Part shown: piece by piece, positions 17,521 through 27,500 of the stretch
How the letters are laid out: each line of letters starts with the position of its first letter
Position numbering within the stretch: the first letter of the stretch is position 1
NCBI RefSeq assembly: GCF_001512305.1
Contig: NZ_LNUT01000005.1
Span: forward strand, 375,090 to 439,089
Length of the DNA: 64,000 nt
Origin: Arthrobacter sp. EPSL27
Lineage (GTDB): Bacteria; Actinomycetota; Actinomycetes; Actinomycetales; Micrococcaceae
Direction of reading: 5' to 3'
Position numbers and translations under genes: made by a program
The notes under the pieces: generated by a model
What the model was told of the DNA's origin: nothing
Databases searched by the model: none
What the model saw: only the letters and a program-made list of their open reading frames with translations

Positions 17521-18498
17521 ATGTCTCCACCTAGCCTTATTGACACCCACCCAAATCTTGCCGGCACCGCGCCGGTCGCCCTGTCCTACGAACTGTTCCC
17601 GCCGCGGTCGCCCGCGGCTGCCGAATCGCTCTGGACCACCATCGGCGAACTGGAAAGCACGGACCCGGACTACGTGTCCGTGACCTACGGTGCCAGCGGT
17701 TCCAACCGGGACACCGCCGTCGAGCTCATCAACCGCCTGGTGCAGGAAACCACCCTGCGGCCGCTGGCGCACCTGACGTGCGTGGGCAACTCCCCGCAGG
17801 AGCTCGCCGATATCATCGGTGAACTGCTCGACGTCGGCGTGCGCGGCATCCTGGCCCTGCGGGGCGACCAGCCCAAGGACGGCGGGGCCCCGCCGGAGGG
17901 ATCGCTCAAGTACGCCCAGGACCTGATCGAGCTCATCCGCCGCGTCGAACAGCGCCGCTCGGCGCTGCTCTGCGCCGGCAAGGTGGCCGTCGGCGTCGCC
18001 GCGTACCCCACCCGGCACCCGGAATCGCCGAGCGAGGCGCACGACGTCGAGGTGCTGCTGGCCAAGCAGCGCTCCGGCGCCGACTTCGCCATCACCCAGG
18101 TCTTCTTCCACACCGAGCAGTACGCGGACCTGTTGTCCCGGGCCCGCCGGGCCGGCGTGACCATCCCGATCATTCCCGGCGTGATGCCGCTGACCAGCAT
18201 CCGCAGGCTCACCCGCCTCCGCGAGCTGACCGGCGTCGAACCGGCACCGGAACTGATCGAACGGCTCGCCGCCGCCGACACCGACGCCGAACGCACCCGG
18301 ATCGGAGTCAGAGCCACCGTGGACCTGGCCAACGCGGCCCTGGCCGCCGGCGCCCCCGGACTCCACCTCTACACCTTCAACGAGCACACGGCCGCCTTGG
18401 ACGTGCTGGACAAGCTCGCCCTGGCCAGACCTCGAAGAGGCAACAAGCACAGAGGCAACAAGCACAGCGGCAACAAGCACCGCCAGCTCGCCAGCTGA
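17521..18498 (+). CDS. metF: 5,10-methylenetetrahydrofolate reductase
   Basis: MetF makes 5-methyltetrahydrofolate, the methyl donor used by MetE encoded downstream. It has 325 residues. The TIM-barrel signatures are YELFPPRS near the N-terminus, VTYGASGSNRD, LAHLTCVGNS, ALRGDQP and the FAITQVFF segment. Start ATG 17521 follows AAGGA. The frame runs upstream to a TTG at 17383 through the untranslated leader, which I reject. The C-terminus ends in a Lys/His/Gly/Asn repeat encoded by three 15-bp units, outside the conserved fold. Confidence 0.95.
   Translation: MSPPSLIDTHPNLAGTAPVALSYELFPPRSPAAAESLWTTIGELESTDPDYVSVTYGASGSNRDTAVELINRLVQETTLRPLAHLTCVGNSPQELADIIGELLDVGVRGILALRGDQPKDGGAPPEGSLKYAQDLIELIRRVEQRRSALLCAGKVAVGVAAYPTRHPESPSEAHDVEVLLAKQRSGADFAITQVFFHTEQYADLLSRARRAGVTIPIIPGVMPLTSIRRLTRLRELTGVEPAPELIERLAAADTDAERTRIGVRATVDLANAALAAGAPGLHLYTFNEHTAALDVLDKLALARPRRGNKHRGNKHSGNKHRQLAS
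18436..18480. repeat. 15-bp tandem repeat (3 copies) at the end of metF
   Basis: AGAGGCAACAAGCAC occurs twice exactly and a third time with one change (AGCGGCAACAAGCAC). It encodes three RGNKH or SGNKH units at the C-terminus of MetF. Slipped-strand expansion is the likely origin. Confidence 0.9.
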
Positions 18499-18524
18499 CC
18501 TCCCCACCAACTTAGGACCTTCCC

Positions 18525-20891
18525 ATGACTGAACTTCCCATCACTGAACTGCGCAACACCCCCTTCCCGGCCGCCTCCATCCTTGGCTACCCGCGCATCG
18601 GCCGCCGCCGCGAACTCAAGAAAGCCGTCGAGGCCTACTGGGCCGGCACCATCGACGCCGCAGCCCTCGATGCCGCCGCCAAGGACATCCAGCTCGGCAC
18701 GGCCAAGCGCCTGCAGGGCCTGGGCCTGACCGAAGCAGCCGCCATCCCCGGCACCTTCTCCTACTACGACCAGGTGCTCGACGCCGCCGCCCACCTCGGT
18801 GCCGTGCCGGCCCGCTTCGGCAACCTCCTCAACGCCGAAGGCCAGCTGGACCTCGACGGTTACTTCACCCTGGCCCGCGGCAACAAGGACCAGCAGCCGC
18901 TGGAAATGACCAAGTGGTTCGACACCAACTACCACTACCTGGTGCCGGAAATCGGCCCGGAGACCAGCTTCGCCCTGACCTCCGCCCGCATCGTCGAGGA
19001 GTTCGAATTCGCCCTCGCCAACGGTGTGGAGACCCGCCCGTACATCGTGGGGCCGGTCACCTTCCTGCTGCTCAGCAAGGCCTCCGACGACGCCCCGGCC
19101 GGCTTCAGCCCGCTGTCCCGCCTCGAGGACGTGCTCCTCGTCTACACGGCCCTGCTGGAGAAGCTTGCCGCCGCCGGCGCCGGCTGGGTCCAGCTCGACG
19201 AGCCCGCCCTCGTGGTGGACCAGGACACCCCGGCCGTGGAGATCCAGGCCGCCGTGGCCCGCTCCTACGAGGTGCTCGCCGCCGCCGCCAACCGGCCGCA
19301 GCTGTTCGTGTCCACCCCGTACGGCGCGCTGGGCGGCCAGCTCGGCACCCTCGCCGCAACCGGCATCGACGCCCTGCACCTGGATGTCTTCAAGGGCGGG
19401 GTCCCCTCCGCCGCGGCCTTGGCCGCCCTGGGCAACAAGACCCTGGTTGCCGGCGTTGTGGACGGCCACAACATCTGGCGCAACGATCTCGCCGCCTCGG
19501 CGGCGAAGATCGCCGAGCTGCAGAAGTCCGTCGCCACGCTGGCCGTCAGTACCTCCACCTCCACGCAGCACGTCCCGCACGACGTCGACGAGGAAGTCCA
19601 GCTCTCCCCGCAGCTGCGCAGCTGGCTGGCGTTCGCCGACCAGAAGGCCGCCGAGGTAGTGACCCTCGCCGGCCTGCTGACCGACCCGGCAACGGGTGTC
19701 CAGTCAAGGGATGTCCAGCCGGCCGTCGATGAGGCCACCCGCATCATCGCCGACCGCGCCGCGGCCGACGGCGTCCGCCGCGCCGAGGTCCGGAACCGCA
19801 CCGCGGCCCTGACCGACGCGGACTTCAGCCGCTCCGCCTATGGGGTCCGCGAAGCCGCGCAGGCTGAGGCGCTGCACCTGCCGCCGCTGCCCACCACCAC
19901 CATCGGCTCCTTCCCGCAGACCGGCGAGATCCGCACCGCCCGGGCCCGTGCCACCAGGGGCGACCTCAGCACGGAGCAGTACGAACAGCTCATGAAGGAC
20001 GAGATCAAGCGCGTCGTGGAGCTGCAGGAAGACCTCGGCTTCGACGTCCTGGTCCACGGCGAGCCCGAGCGCAACGACATGGTCCAGTACTTCGCGGAAA
20101 ACCTCGAGGGCTTCGACGTCACGGTGCACGGCTGGGTCCAGTCCTACGGCTCCCGCTGCACCCGCCCCTCCATCCTGTGGGGCGACGTCACCCGCAGCGC
20201 CCCGATCACGGTGGAATGGGCCCGGTACGCGCAGTCCCTGACCAACAAGCCGATGAAGGGCATGCTCACCGGTCCGGTCACCATCCTGGCGTGGTCCTTC
20301 GTCCGCGACGACCAACCGCTCGGCGAGACCGCCAACCAGGTGGCCCTCGCCCTCCGCGACGAAATCGCCGACCTCGAAGCCGCCGGGATCAAGGTTATCC
20401 AGGTGGACGAGCCCGCACTGCGCGAGCTCCTGCCGCTGCGCAAGGCCGACCAGGCCGCGTACCTGGACTGGTCCGTGAAGTCCTTCCGCCTCGCCACCGC
20501 CGGTGCCGCGGACTCCACCCAGGTCCACACCCACCTGTGCTACTCCGAGTTCGGCGCCATCATCGATGCGATCGACGGCCTGGATGCCGACGTCACCTCG
20601 ATCGAGGCCGCCCGCTCCCGCATGGAGGTTGTCCACGACCTTGAGTCCCACGGCTTCGGCCGCGGCGTGGGCCCGGGCGTCTACGACATCCACTCGCCGC
20701 GCGTCCCCGGCGAGCAGGAAGTCACCGAGCTGCTCAGCACCGCCGTCAAGCACGTCCCGTCCCGCCAGCTCTGGGTCAACCCGGACTGCGGCCTGAAGAC
20801 CCGCGGCTACGCCGAGACCGAAGAGTCCCTGCGCAACCTGGTCACGGCCACCCGGACGGTCCGCGCCGGGCTGCTGGAAGCCGCCAAGTAG
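18525..20891 (+). CDS. metE: Cobalamin-independent methionine synthase
   Basis: MetE transfers the methyl group of 5-methyltetrahydropteroyl-triglutamate to homocysteine without B12. It has 788 residues, slightly longer than the usual 750-770. The N-terminal barrel begins with ILGYPRIGRRRELKKA. The C-terminal barrel carries the zinc ligands His670, Cys672 (HLC), Glu694 and Cys755 (NPDCGLKTR). It starts 26 nt after metF, consistent with co-transcription. The two genes supply methyl folate and use it in one unit. Confidence 0.97.
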   Translation: MTELPITELRNTPFPAASILGYPRIGRRRELKKAVEAYWAGTIDAAALDAAAKDIQLGTAKRLQGLGLTEAAAIPGTFSYYDQVLDAAAHLGAVPARFGNLLNAEGQLDLDGYFTLARGNKDQQPLEMTKWFDTNYHYLVPEIGPETSFALTSARIVEEFEFALANGVETRPYIVGPVTFLLLSKASDDAPAGFSPLSRLEDVLLVYTALLEKLAAAGAGWVQLDEPALVVDQDTPAVEIQAAVARSYEVLAAAANRPQLFVSTPYGALGGQLGTLAATGIDALHLDVFKGGVPSAAALAALGNKTLVAGVVDGHNIWRNDLAASAAKIAELQKSVATLAVSTSTSTQHVPHDVDEEVQLSPQLRSWLAFADQKAAEVVTLAGLLTDPATGVQSRDVQPAVDEATRIIADRAAADGVRRAEVRNRTAALTDADFSRSAYGVREAAQAEALHLPPLPTTTIGSFPQTGEIRTARARATRGDLSTEQYEQLMKDEIKRVVELQEDLGFDVLVHGEPERNDMVQYFAENLEGFDVTVHGWVQSYGSRCTRPSILWGDVTRSAPITVEWARYAQSLTNKPMKGMLTGPVTILAWSFVRDDQPLGETANQVALALRDEIADLEAAGIKVIQVDEPALRELLPLRKADQAAYLDWSVKSFRLATAGAADSTQVHTHLCYSEFGAIIDAIDGLDADVTSIEAARSRMEVVHDLESHGFGRGVGPGVYDIHSPRVPGEQEVTELLSTAVKHVPSRQLWVNPDCGLKTRGYAETEESLRNLVTATRTVRAGLLEAAK

Positions 20892-20906
20892 CAGACTGAC
20901 CTAACG

Positions 20907-20951
20907 ACGACGGCGGCCGGCCACCTGCGAGAGGTGACCGGCCGCCGTCGT
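20907..20951. terminator. Shared hairpin terminator between convergent genes
   Basis: A perfect 14-bp stem (ACGACGGCGGCCGG with its complement) with an inner CACCT/AGGTG stem lies between metE (plus) and the DUF2004 gene (minus). There is no T-run, as often in GC-rich actinobacteria. The symmetry allows use in both directions. Confidence 0.8.
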
Positions 20952-20957
20952 GCGTTC

Positions 20958-21464
20958 TCAGGACTCCCAGAGGATCTCGTCATCCACGACACCGTCCTCG
21001 TCCGCGGAGGCCACCAGGACCTCATCGGTGAAGTGCGACCCGAGGGTGAAGTCCAGGACAAAGTAGCGTTCCGGCTGGCCGGGGTAGATGCCCACGTGCC
21101 CCAGCTTCAGCGCCTTGAGGAAGACCGCGTCGGTGAGCTGGCTCTTGTCCTCGACGCCGAAGACCGTCCGGAGGTGCTCGTCCTTGATCGCGTTGCAGTG
21201 GAAGTGCCGGTACTCCTGCGGGCTGGTGCCGTCCTGTTCCAGTTCATCAGCGATCATTTCGCGGACCTGGTCCACGAGTTCGGGCAGGAAGCGCAACCGG
21301 TAGTCAACCTTGTGCATCGCCGCTTCGTCGAAATGGTCATGCGCATTGACATTGAGGTCAAGTTCCACGATCTGTCCCGCCAGCTCATGCTTGGCGGTGA
21401 GGTTGTGGTCCCTGCCGTGGTTGAGCTCGACCTCTCCGAAGTGCTTGCTCGCTACCTTGTTCAT
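20958..21464 (-). CDS. DUF2004 domain protein
   Basis: A 168-residue acidic soluble protein with start ATG at 21464. The N-terminus MNKVASKHFGEVEL and the segment IVELDLNVNAHDHFDEAA match what I recall of DUF2004 proteins in Arthrobacter. It contains many His, Asp and Glu residues but no known catalytic motif. No function is known to me. It is convergent with metE, and 63 nt separates it from the BCCT gene stop on the same strand. Confidence 0.8.
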   Translation of the reverse strand: MNKVASKHFGEVELNHGRDHNLTAKHELAGQIVELDLNVNAHDHFDEAAMHKVDYRLRFLPELVDQVREMIADELEQDGTSPQEYRHFHCNAIKDEHLRTVFGVEDKSQLTDAVFLKALKLGHVGIYPGQPERYFVLDFTLGSHFTDEVLVASADEDGVVDDEILWES

Positions 21465-21527
21465 ATCTTCAACATAGTCCTCAAATCCGGCCCGTTCCAG
21501 CCTTCCGGCGGCCTTTGTCTGAGCAGG

Positions 21528-23423
21528 TCACCACCGGCTTGGCGCCGCGTCGCCGCGATCCGGCACGTCCTTGACGTCCCGGGACGCCAGCGGATCGTGG
21601 TCCACCACGTCGTCCACATCGGCGATCAGCACACCGTCCGCTTCGGCGTTCTCCACCTGCAGCGCCCGCTCCGAGGCATGGCGGGGCTTCTGCACGGCGG
21701 CCATGACGGTGTCCACGGCGGCGGTGGACGGCTCGGGGCTCGGCATGATCTCCTCCGGCACACCGGCCCCTGCCCGGGCGCCGCGGCGCCGGAGCATCTG
21801 CATCCACCGCGGGCTGGTGCCGAAGATGCCCTCGCCGGCGAGTTCCTCCACCTCCAGGCCGTAGAAATCGCCGATGTGGTCGACGAACTGCGCGCGCCGG
21901 GCCCGTTCGTAGGCCCTGCGCTCCCTGGTGAAGGCGATCACCGTGGCCCAGCAGATCAGCAGCATGATGACGCTGAACGGCAGGGCAATGATGATCGCCG
22001 CGGTCTGCAGGGCCACCAGGCCGCCGGAGATCAGCAGCGCAATGGCCAGCACTGCGGTGATGGCCGTGAAGAAGGTCCGCACCCGCTTTTTGGGGTTCAC
22101 CTGGCCGCCGGAGGCGATCATCCCCATCACCAGTGCCCCCGAATCCGAGGACGTGATGAAGAAGACGGCGATCAGGATGATCACCCCGACGGTCAGGATC
22201 GGAGTGCCGGGAACGTAGGAGAGCATGCTGAACAGTGCGCTGGAGACATTGACGCTGCCGTCGGGTTCCAGGAGGTTGCCGGTTCCGCTGAGCTGTACCG
22301 ACAGTGCGGTTCCGCCGAGCACACTGAACCAGAGGATGCCGATCAGGGTGGGCACCAGGATGACCCCGGCGACGAACTGCCGGACGGTCCTCCCGCGGGA
22401 AATCCGCGCGATGAAGATGCCCACAAACGGCGCCCAGGAGATCCACCACCCCCAGTAGAACGATGTCCAGGAGGCCTGCCAGGCAGCGCCTTCCTCGCCC
22501 GTGAAGGCATTGACGTTGAAGGACAGGCTCACGAAGTTCTGGATGTACGCACCCATGGACTGGACAAATTCGCGGAGCAGGAACGTCGACGGCCCGAAGA
22601 CCAGCAGGTACAGCACCAGCAGCCCCGCGAGCACAAGGTTGATGCTGGAGAGCCACTTCATGCCCTTGGCCACGCCGGAGAGGACTGACAGCAGCACGAA
22701 GAGGGAGATCACCAGGATGATGATGATCTCCGAACCCTGGCTGGGCTGGAGCAGGTTAATGCTCTCCAGCCCGGCGCTGATCTGCAGGACGCCCAGGCCC
22801 AGCGACGTGGCAACGCCAAACAGGGTGCCCACAAGCGCGACGACGTCGATGACGTTGCCCCACGCACCCTGGACGCGCCTGCCCAGGAGCGGCTCGAGGG
22901 CCCAGCGGATGGACACCGGCCGTTTCCGCCGGTGGATGGCGTAGGCGAGGGCCAGCCCGATCACCACGTAAATGGACCACGCATGCACACCCCAGTGCAG
23001 GTAAGTCTGGCTCAGCGCCTGCTGGGCGAGCTCCGGCGGGCTCCCCGAGACCCCGGGACGCGGCGTGGCGAAGTGGCTGAGCGGTTCGCCGACGCCGTAG
23101 AACACGAGCCCGATGCCCATGCCGGCGGCAAACAGCAGCGCGAACCAGGCCATCAGCGAGAACTCGGGTTCGTCGTCGTCATGGCCCAGCTTGATGTCCC
23201 CGAACCGGCTGAACCCGAGGAACAGGCCGAAGGCGACGAAGAAGCTGGTAATCAGGACGTAGTACCAGTTGAAGGAATTAACGATGTTCGCCTGGACGGC
23301 GGCAAACATCGCTTCGGCGGTAGCGGGTGCCACGAGGGCAAACGCCGCAAACAGCGCCACCGTGACGGCGGCAGGCCAGAATACCCAGGGTGCAACGATG
23401 CGGGTTTTCGACTGTTCGGACAT
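21528..23423 (-). CDS. BCCT-family betaine/carnitine/choline transporter
   Basis: A 631-residue secondary transporter of the BetP/OpuD type that imports compatible solutes such as glycine betaine. Twelve hydrophobic segments span roughly residues 10-500. The glycine-rich GMGIGLVFYGVGEP motif occurs near residue 100. The family signature in the eighth helix is WGWWISWAPFVGIFIARISRG. A long charged C-terminal tail of about 130 residues could sense osmotic stress, as shown for BetP. Start ATG at 23423. The aldehyde dehydrogenase gene is divergent, with a 90-bp shared upstream region. Confidence 0.95.
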   Translation of the reverse strand: MSEQSKTRIVAPWVFWPAAVTVALFAAFALVAPATAEAMFAAVQANIVNSFNWYYVLITSFFVAFGLFLGFSRFGDIKLGHDDDEPEFSLMAWFALLFAAGMGIGLVFYGVGEPLSHFATPRPGVSGSPPELAQQALSQTYLHWGVHAWSIYVVIGLALAYAIHRRKRPVSIRWALEPLLGRRVQGAWGNVIDVVALVGTLFGVATSLGLGVLQISAGLESINLLQPSQGSEIIIILVISLFVLLSVLSGVAKGMKWLSSINLVLAGLLVLYLLVFGPSTFLLREFVQSMGAYIQNFVSLSFNVNAFTGEEGAAWQASWTSFYWGWWISWAPFVGIFIARISRGRTVRQFVAGVILVPTLIGILWFSVLGGTALSVQLSGTGNLLEPDGSVNVSSALFSMLSYVPGTPILTVGVIILIAVFFITSSDSGALVMGMIASGGQVNPKKRVRTFFTAITAVLAIALLISGGLVALQTAAIIIALPFSVIMLLICWATVIAFTRERRAYERARRAQFVDHIGDFYGLEVEELAGEGIFGTSPRWMQMLRRRGARAGAGVPEEIMPSPEPSTAAVDTVMAAVQKPRHASERALQVENAEADGVLIADVDDVVDHDPLASRDVKDVPDRGDAAPSRW

Positions 23424-23513
23424 TTTTCAAGGCTACGCTCCGGCCCCGGGCGGCGCAGGGGAATTTTGAGCCCCTGGCCCCTCCCGGACGCCCGGTGCCG
23501 GTACATTGGGCGG

Positions 23514-24932
23514 ATGCACACCGTAGCCCCCGCCGTCGCCCGCGCCCGTGAACTCTACAACAGCGGCACCACCCGCCCGCTGGCTTGGCGGCTGGAGCAG
23601 CTGCGCAGCCTGCGCCGTATGCTGGCCGAGCGCCGCACGGAGTTTGCCGAGGCGCTGGAAAGCGACCTGGGCAAGCACGCCACCGAGTCCCTGCTGACGG
23701 AAATCGGCTTTGTCACCGCCGAAGCCGCGCACCTGGAGAAGAACCTTGAGGGGTGGCTGCGGCCGCGCCCGGTCCCCGTGCCGCTGGCGGTCCAGCCGGC
23801 CAAGGCATGGACCGAGCTGACCCCGCTTGGGGTGGTGCTGGTGATCGGCCCGTGGAACTACCCCCTGCAGCTGCTCCTTGCCCCGCTTGCCGGCGCCCTC
23901 GCCGCCGGCAACACCGCGGTGCTCAAACCCAGCGAACACGCACCCGCCACCTCCGCCGCACTGGCCCGCTGGATTCCGGAGTACCTCGGCGGCGCGGCCG
24001 AGGTGGTCCAGGGCGGCATCCCGGAAACCACGGCCCTGCTGGAGCAGCAGTTCGACCACATCTTCTTCACCGGGGGCGAGGCCGCCGCCAAGGTGGTGCT
24101 GCGCGCCGCCGCGGAGCACCTCACCCCGGTCACCCTGGAACTCGGCGGCAAGTCCCCGGCCTACGTGGACTCCACCACGGACCTGGCCCGGGCCGCCAAG
24201 CGGCTCGCGTGGGGCCGGTTCATGAACGCCGGGCAGACGTGCGTGGCGCCGGACTACATCCTGGCCACCGAGGACGTGCTGGTGCCGCTGGAACGCGAAC
24301 TGGTCAAGGCGATCGGCGAGCTCTTCGGGGCGGACTCCGCCCGCAGCGGCTCCTACGGCCGGATCGTCGACGACCGGCACTTCGCCCGGATCGCGGCGCT
24401 CGCCGACGGCAGCACCGTAGTCCACGGCGGCGGCCGCGACGCCGCCAGCCGCCACTTCGCCCCCACCCTGCTCCGTCCCGCCCCCGGGGACGCGGTGATG
24501 GGGGAGGAGATCTTCGGCCCGCTGCTTCCGCTGGTCCCGGTGGCCGGCCGCGACGAGGCCATCCAGATGATCAACGACGGCGCCAAGCCGCTGGCGCTGT
24601 ACGTGTTCAGCAACGACGCCGGCACCCGGAAGGCGTTCGCCGAGGAAACCTCCTCGGGCGCGCTGTGCTTCGATGTCCCGGCGGCGCACCTGATGGTCCC
24701 GGGGCTGCCTTTCGGCGGGGTCGGCGGCAGCGGGATGGGCGCCTACCACGGGGAACACTCGCTGCGGACGTTCTCACATGAGCGGTCCACGCTGGCCAAG
24801 CCGACGCGGCCGGACACCCTGGAGCTGATCTACCCGCCGTACAGCCCGGCCAAACACCGGATAGCCACGGTGCTCTCCGGGATGGGGACCGGGCTGCGGG
24901 CGCGGCTCGGAAACGTATTCCGGCGCCGCTGA
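23514..24932 (+). CDS. Aldehyde dehydrogenase (NAD(P)-dependent)
   Basis: A 472-residue aldehyde dehydrogenase, short as in the class 3 and coniferyl-aldehyde-like group. The catalytic cysteine is Cys243 in GQTCVAPDY, and the general base is Glu209 in LELGGKSP. The NAD-binding segment includes GPWNYPLQL and FTGGEAAAK. Start ATG 23514; the open frame upstream is a shadow over the BCCT gene. Divergence from a betaine/choline-type transporter might suggest betaine aldehyde as substrate, but the short class 3-like sequence argues against it, so the substrate stays open. Confidence 0.93.
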   Translation: MHTVAPAVARARELYNSGTTRPLAWRLEQLRSLRRMLAERRTEFAEALESDLGKHATESLLTEIGFVTAEAAHLEKNLEGWLRPRPVPVPLAVQPAKAWTELTPLGVVLVIGPWNYPLQLLLAPLAGALAAGNTAVLKPSEHAPATSAALARWIPEYLGGAAEVVQGGIPETTALLEQQFDHIFFTGGEAAAKVVLRAAAEHLTPVTLELGGKSPAYVDSTTDLARAAKRLAWGRFMNAGQTCVAPDYILATEDVLVPLERELVKAIGELFGADSARSGSYGRIVDDRHFARIAALADGSTVVHGGGRDAASRHFAPTLLRPAPGDAVMGEEIFGPLLPLVPVAGRDEAIQMINDGAKPLALYVFSNDAGTRKAFAEETSSGALCFDVPAAHLMVPGLPFGGVGGSGMGAYHGEHSLRTFSHERSTLAKPTRPDTLELIYPPYSPAKHRIATVLSGMGTGLRARLGNVFRRR

Positions 24933-24980
24933 TTCCGCGCTGAGCCGGGCGCAGTCCAGAGCCGGCAGTCCCGTGCCGGC

Positions 24981-25913
24981 TCAGCCCTTGCGGGGGACCA
25001 CCGGCTTCAGGGTCGAGGAGTTGAACGTGTCGGCCAGGAGTTCAACGAACAGCTGCACCTGCGCGGTCTGCTTCTCGTTGATGAGCAGGGCGAAGACGTT
25101 GCGGGCCAGCCGGATCTCGGGCACGTCCAGCACCACCACGCCGGCCGGGCGGTGCAGCAGCGCCAGTTCGGGCACCAGGGCTGCGCCCAGCCCGGCCGCG
25201 GCCATCTCGAGGCTGGCATGGAAGTCATCGCTGTACGCCACCACCCGCGGGTGCAGGTTGCAGCTGGCGAAGAGCCGCTCGATCACGGTCGCGTCCGACG
25301 TGCCGGGGTGGTGCACAATCCACGGCATGTCGGAGAGATGGTCCGCCGCCACCTTGGAGTCCGTGCCGATGCCCCAGGCCGCGGGCAGCACTACCCGGAA
25401 GTCGTCGTCGCCGATCCATTGCCGGTTTACGGTGTGCGGCCACGCGAGCCCGGACTGCCCCACCTGGTACACCAGTGCGACGTCGAGCTCGCCGCCGGTG
25501 CGCAGGCCCTGGATGGTCTGGGCGGGTTCCGCCACGGACACCCGCAGGTCGATGCCGAGCTTCTTCCAGGCCGGGTTTTCCAACAGGCGTGGCAGCACAT
25601 ACGTGGCCAGGCTGGGGAAGATGCCCAGCCGCAGCTCCTGCCGGGCCGGATCCCCGGTGCGTGAGGCCGCGGCCATCAGCGCCTCGATGTCCGTAAGGAC
25701 CTTGGCCGCGTGCCGGGTCATCACCAGGGCGGCGTCGGTGGGGTGGATGCTGCGGGCGGAGCGCTGGAAGAGCTCGACGCCGGTGTCGCGTTCCAGCGCG
25801 GACATCTGCTGGGAGACCGCCGACGCCGTGTAGCCGAGCCGGGCAGCGGCCGCCGCGAAGGATCCCAGCCGGGTCACTTCGACAAGGGTCCGCAGGTGGA
25901 CGGGATTGATCAC
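24981..25913 (-). CDS. LysR-family transcriptional regulator
   Basis: A 310-residue regulator. The N-terminal winged helix (residues 1-60) reads HLRTLVEVTRLGSFAAAAA and GYTASAVSQQMSALER. A periplasmic-binding-protein-like effector domain follows. I chose GTG 25913, which lies nine nt after GAAGGG. The frame continues upstream to 26051, but LysR proteins begin just before the helix seen here. It is divergent from the lipid-modification operon at 26088 and may control it; the effector is unknown. Confidence 0.93.
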   Translation of the reverse strand: MINPVHLRTLVEVTRLGSFAAAAARLGYTASAVSQQMSALERDTGVELFQRSARSIHPTDAALVMTRHAAKVLTDIEALMAAASRTGDPARQELRLGIFPSLATYVLPRLLENPAWKKLGIDLRVSVAEPAQTIQGLRTGGELDVALVYQVGQSGLAWPHTVNRQWIGDDDFRVVLPAAWGIGTDSKVAADHLSDMPWIVHHPGTSDATVIERLFASCNLHPRVVAYSDDFHASLEMAAAGLGAALVPELALLHRPAGVVVLDVPEIRLARNVFALLINEKQTAQVQLFVELLADTFNSSTLKPVVPRKG

Positions 25914-26087
25914 AGCGCTGCCCTTCACAGGTTCCGGTGAGGCGGGACCGAAATCCCGCTTCATTCTGGCACATTGGTGGGAAACGAAATGTTGGAAAGT
26001 CGCACTCATCCGCCGGTACCGCGGCGACGAATTGCCCATAAGACGATTCATCAGGACGATCCAGGCGAAGCCAACAGGAGCAGATCA

Positions 26088-27500
26088 GTGTCAGATGCAG
26101 CAGGGATCCCCCAGGGCCGACGGGTAGCCGTGGTTGGCAGCGGAGTAGCGGGGCTCACCGCCGCGTATGTCCTGAACCAGGAAGACCGCGTGACCCTCTT
26201 CGAGGCCGATGCACGCCTGGGCGGCCACGCCCACACCCACGACGTGCCGCAGGACGGCGGCCCGGCGCTGCAGATCGACACCGGCTTCATCGTGCACAAC
26301 GAGCGGACCTACCCCACCCTGCTGCGGCTCTTCGCCGAGCTGGGCATCGAGACGCAGGACTCGGAAATGAGCATGTCCGTCCGCTGCGACGGCTGCGGCC
26401 TGGAATACGCCGGCGCCCGGGCGAAGGGCCGGGGCATCTTCCCGCGGCCGTCCACCCTGCTGCGCGGGCGCTACCTGCTGATGCTGCTCGAGGTGACACG
26501 CTTCTACCGCCGGGCCCGTGCCCTGCTCGCCGAGGCAGTACCGGCTTCGACGGATAACAACGGAACGGGTAACGGCCAGCACGAGCTGACCCTGGGGGAG
26601 TTCCTGGCCCGGGAGAAATTCAGCAGCTACTTCATCTCGCACTTCATGACCCCGGTGGTCAGTGCCGTGTGGTCCTGCGACCCCTCCACCGCGCTGGCCT
26701 ACCCGGCACGCTACCTCTTCACCTTCCTGGGCCACCACGGCCTGCTCGGCGTCACGGGCTCGCCGCAATGGCGCACCGTCACCGGCGGCTCGCGCACCTA
26801 CGTGGACAAGCTGGCCGCCACCCTGGCGGACATCCGCCTCTCCAGCCCGGTCACCGGGGTGCGCCGCCACGAGCACGGGGTGGATCTGACCTACCGCACC
26901 GGCAACGGGACGGACGCCGTCGAGACCTTCGACGCCGTCGTGATCGCCACCCACCCGGCCCAGGCGCTGGGCATGCTCACCGATGCCTCGCCCGCCGAAC
27001 GGGGCGCGCTCGTCGGCATGCCGTACTCGGTCAACCACACCGTCTTCCACCGCGACAGCGCCGTGCTGCCGTCCTCCGACAACGCCAAGGCGTCCTGGAA
27101 CTACCGGCTGCCGTCCTGCGACGCCCGGCCGGACAAGGTCCTGGTCAGCTACGACATGACGCGCCTGCAGCGCCTGGCCCCCACGGACCTGGGCCGCTAC
27201 ATCGTCAGCCTGGGCGAATCCGAGCTGATTGCGGACGGCACGGTGCTCGAGCGCATGGTCTACGAGCACCCGCAGTACACCCCCGATTCCTTGCAGGCCC
27301 AGCAGCGGATCCTGGCCCTCGGGGACAGCCGGCTGGCCTTCGCCGGCGCCTACCACGGCTGGGGTTTCCACGAGGACGGCGCCCTCTCCGGCGTGAAGGC
27401 CGCGGAGCGGCTGGGCCGGACGTGGAACGACGGCGGCGTCGCCGTCAACACCGTGTCCCTGGACCCGGACCTGCACACTGTCCCCGCGGAGGCATCATGA
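26088..27500 (+). CDS. FAD-dependent amine-oxidase-like oxidoreductase
   Basis: A 470-residue flavoprotein with an N-terminal FAD motif VAVVGSGVAGLTAAY and the following GG motif LGGHAHTHD. The C-terminal segment AGAYHGWGFHEDGALSGVKAAE closes the FAD domain. Start GTG 26088 lies eight nt after AGGAG. Together with DUF1365 and cyclopropane-synthase-like genes it forms a conserved set seen in many bacteria, linked in some to stress-induced fatty acid modification. The reaction is not established; a desaturase or saturase acting on the modified acyl chain is one possibility. Confidence 0.88.
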   Translation: MSDAAGIPQGRRVAVVGSGVAGLTAAYVLNQEDRVTLFEADARLGGHAHTHDVPQDGGPALQIDTGFIVHNERTYPTLLRLFAELGIETQDSEMSMSVRCDGCGLEYAGARAKGRGIFPRPSTLLRGRYLLMLLEVTRFYRRARALLAEAVPASTDNNGTGNGQHELTLGEFLAREKFSSYFISHFMTPVVSAVWSCDPSTALAYPARYLFTFLGHHGLLGVTGSPQWRTVTGGSRTYVDKLAATLADIRLSSPVTGVRRHEHGVDLTYRTGNGTDAVETFDAVVIATHPAQALGMLTDASPAERGALVGMPYSVNHTVFHRDSAVLPSSDNAKASWNYRLPSCDARPDKVLVSYDMTRLQRLAPTDLGRYIVSLGESELIADGTVLERMVYEHPQYTPDSLQAQQRILALGDSRLAFAGAYHGWGFHEDGALSGVKAAERLGRTWNDGGVAVNTVSLDPDLHTVPAEAS

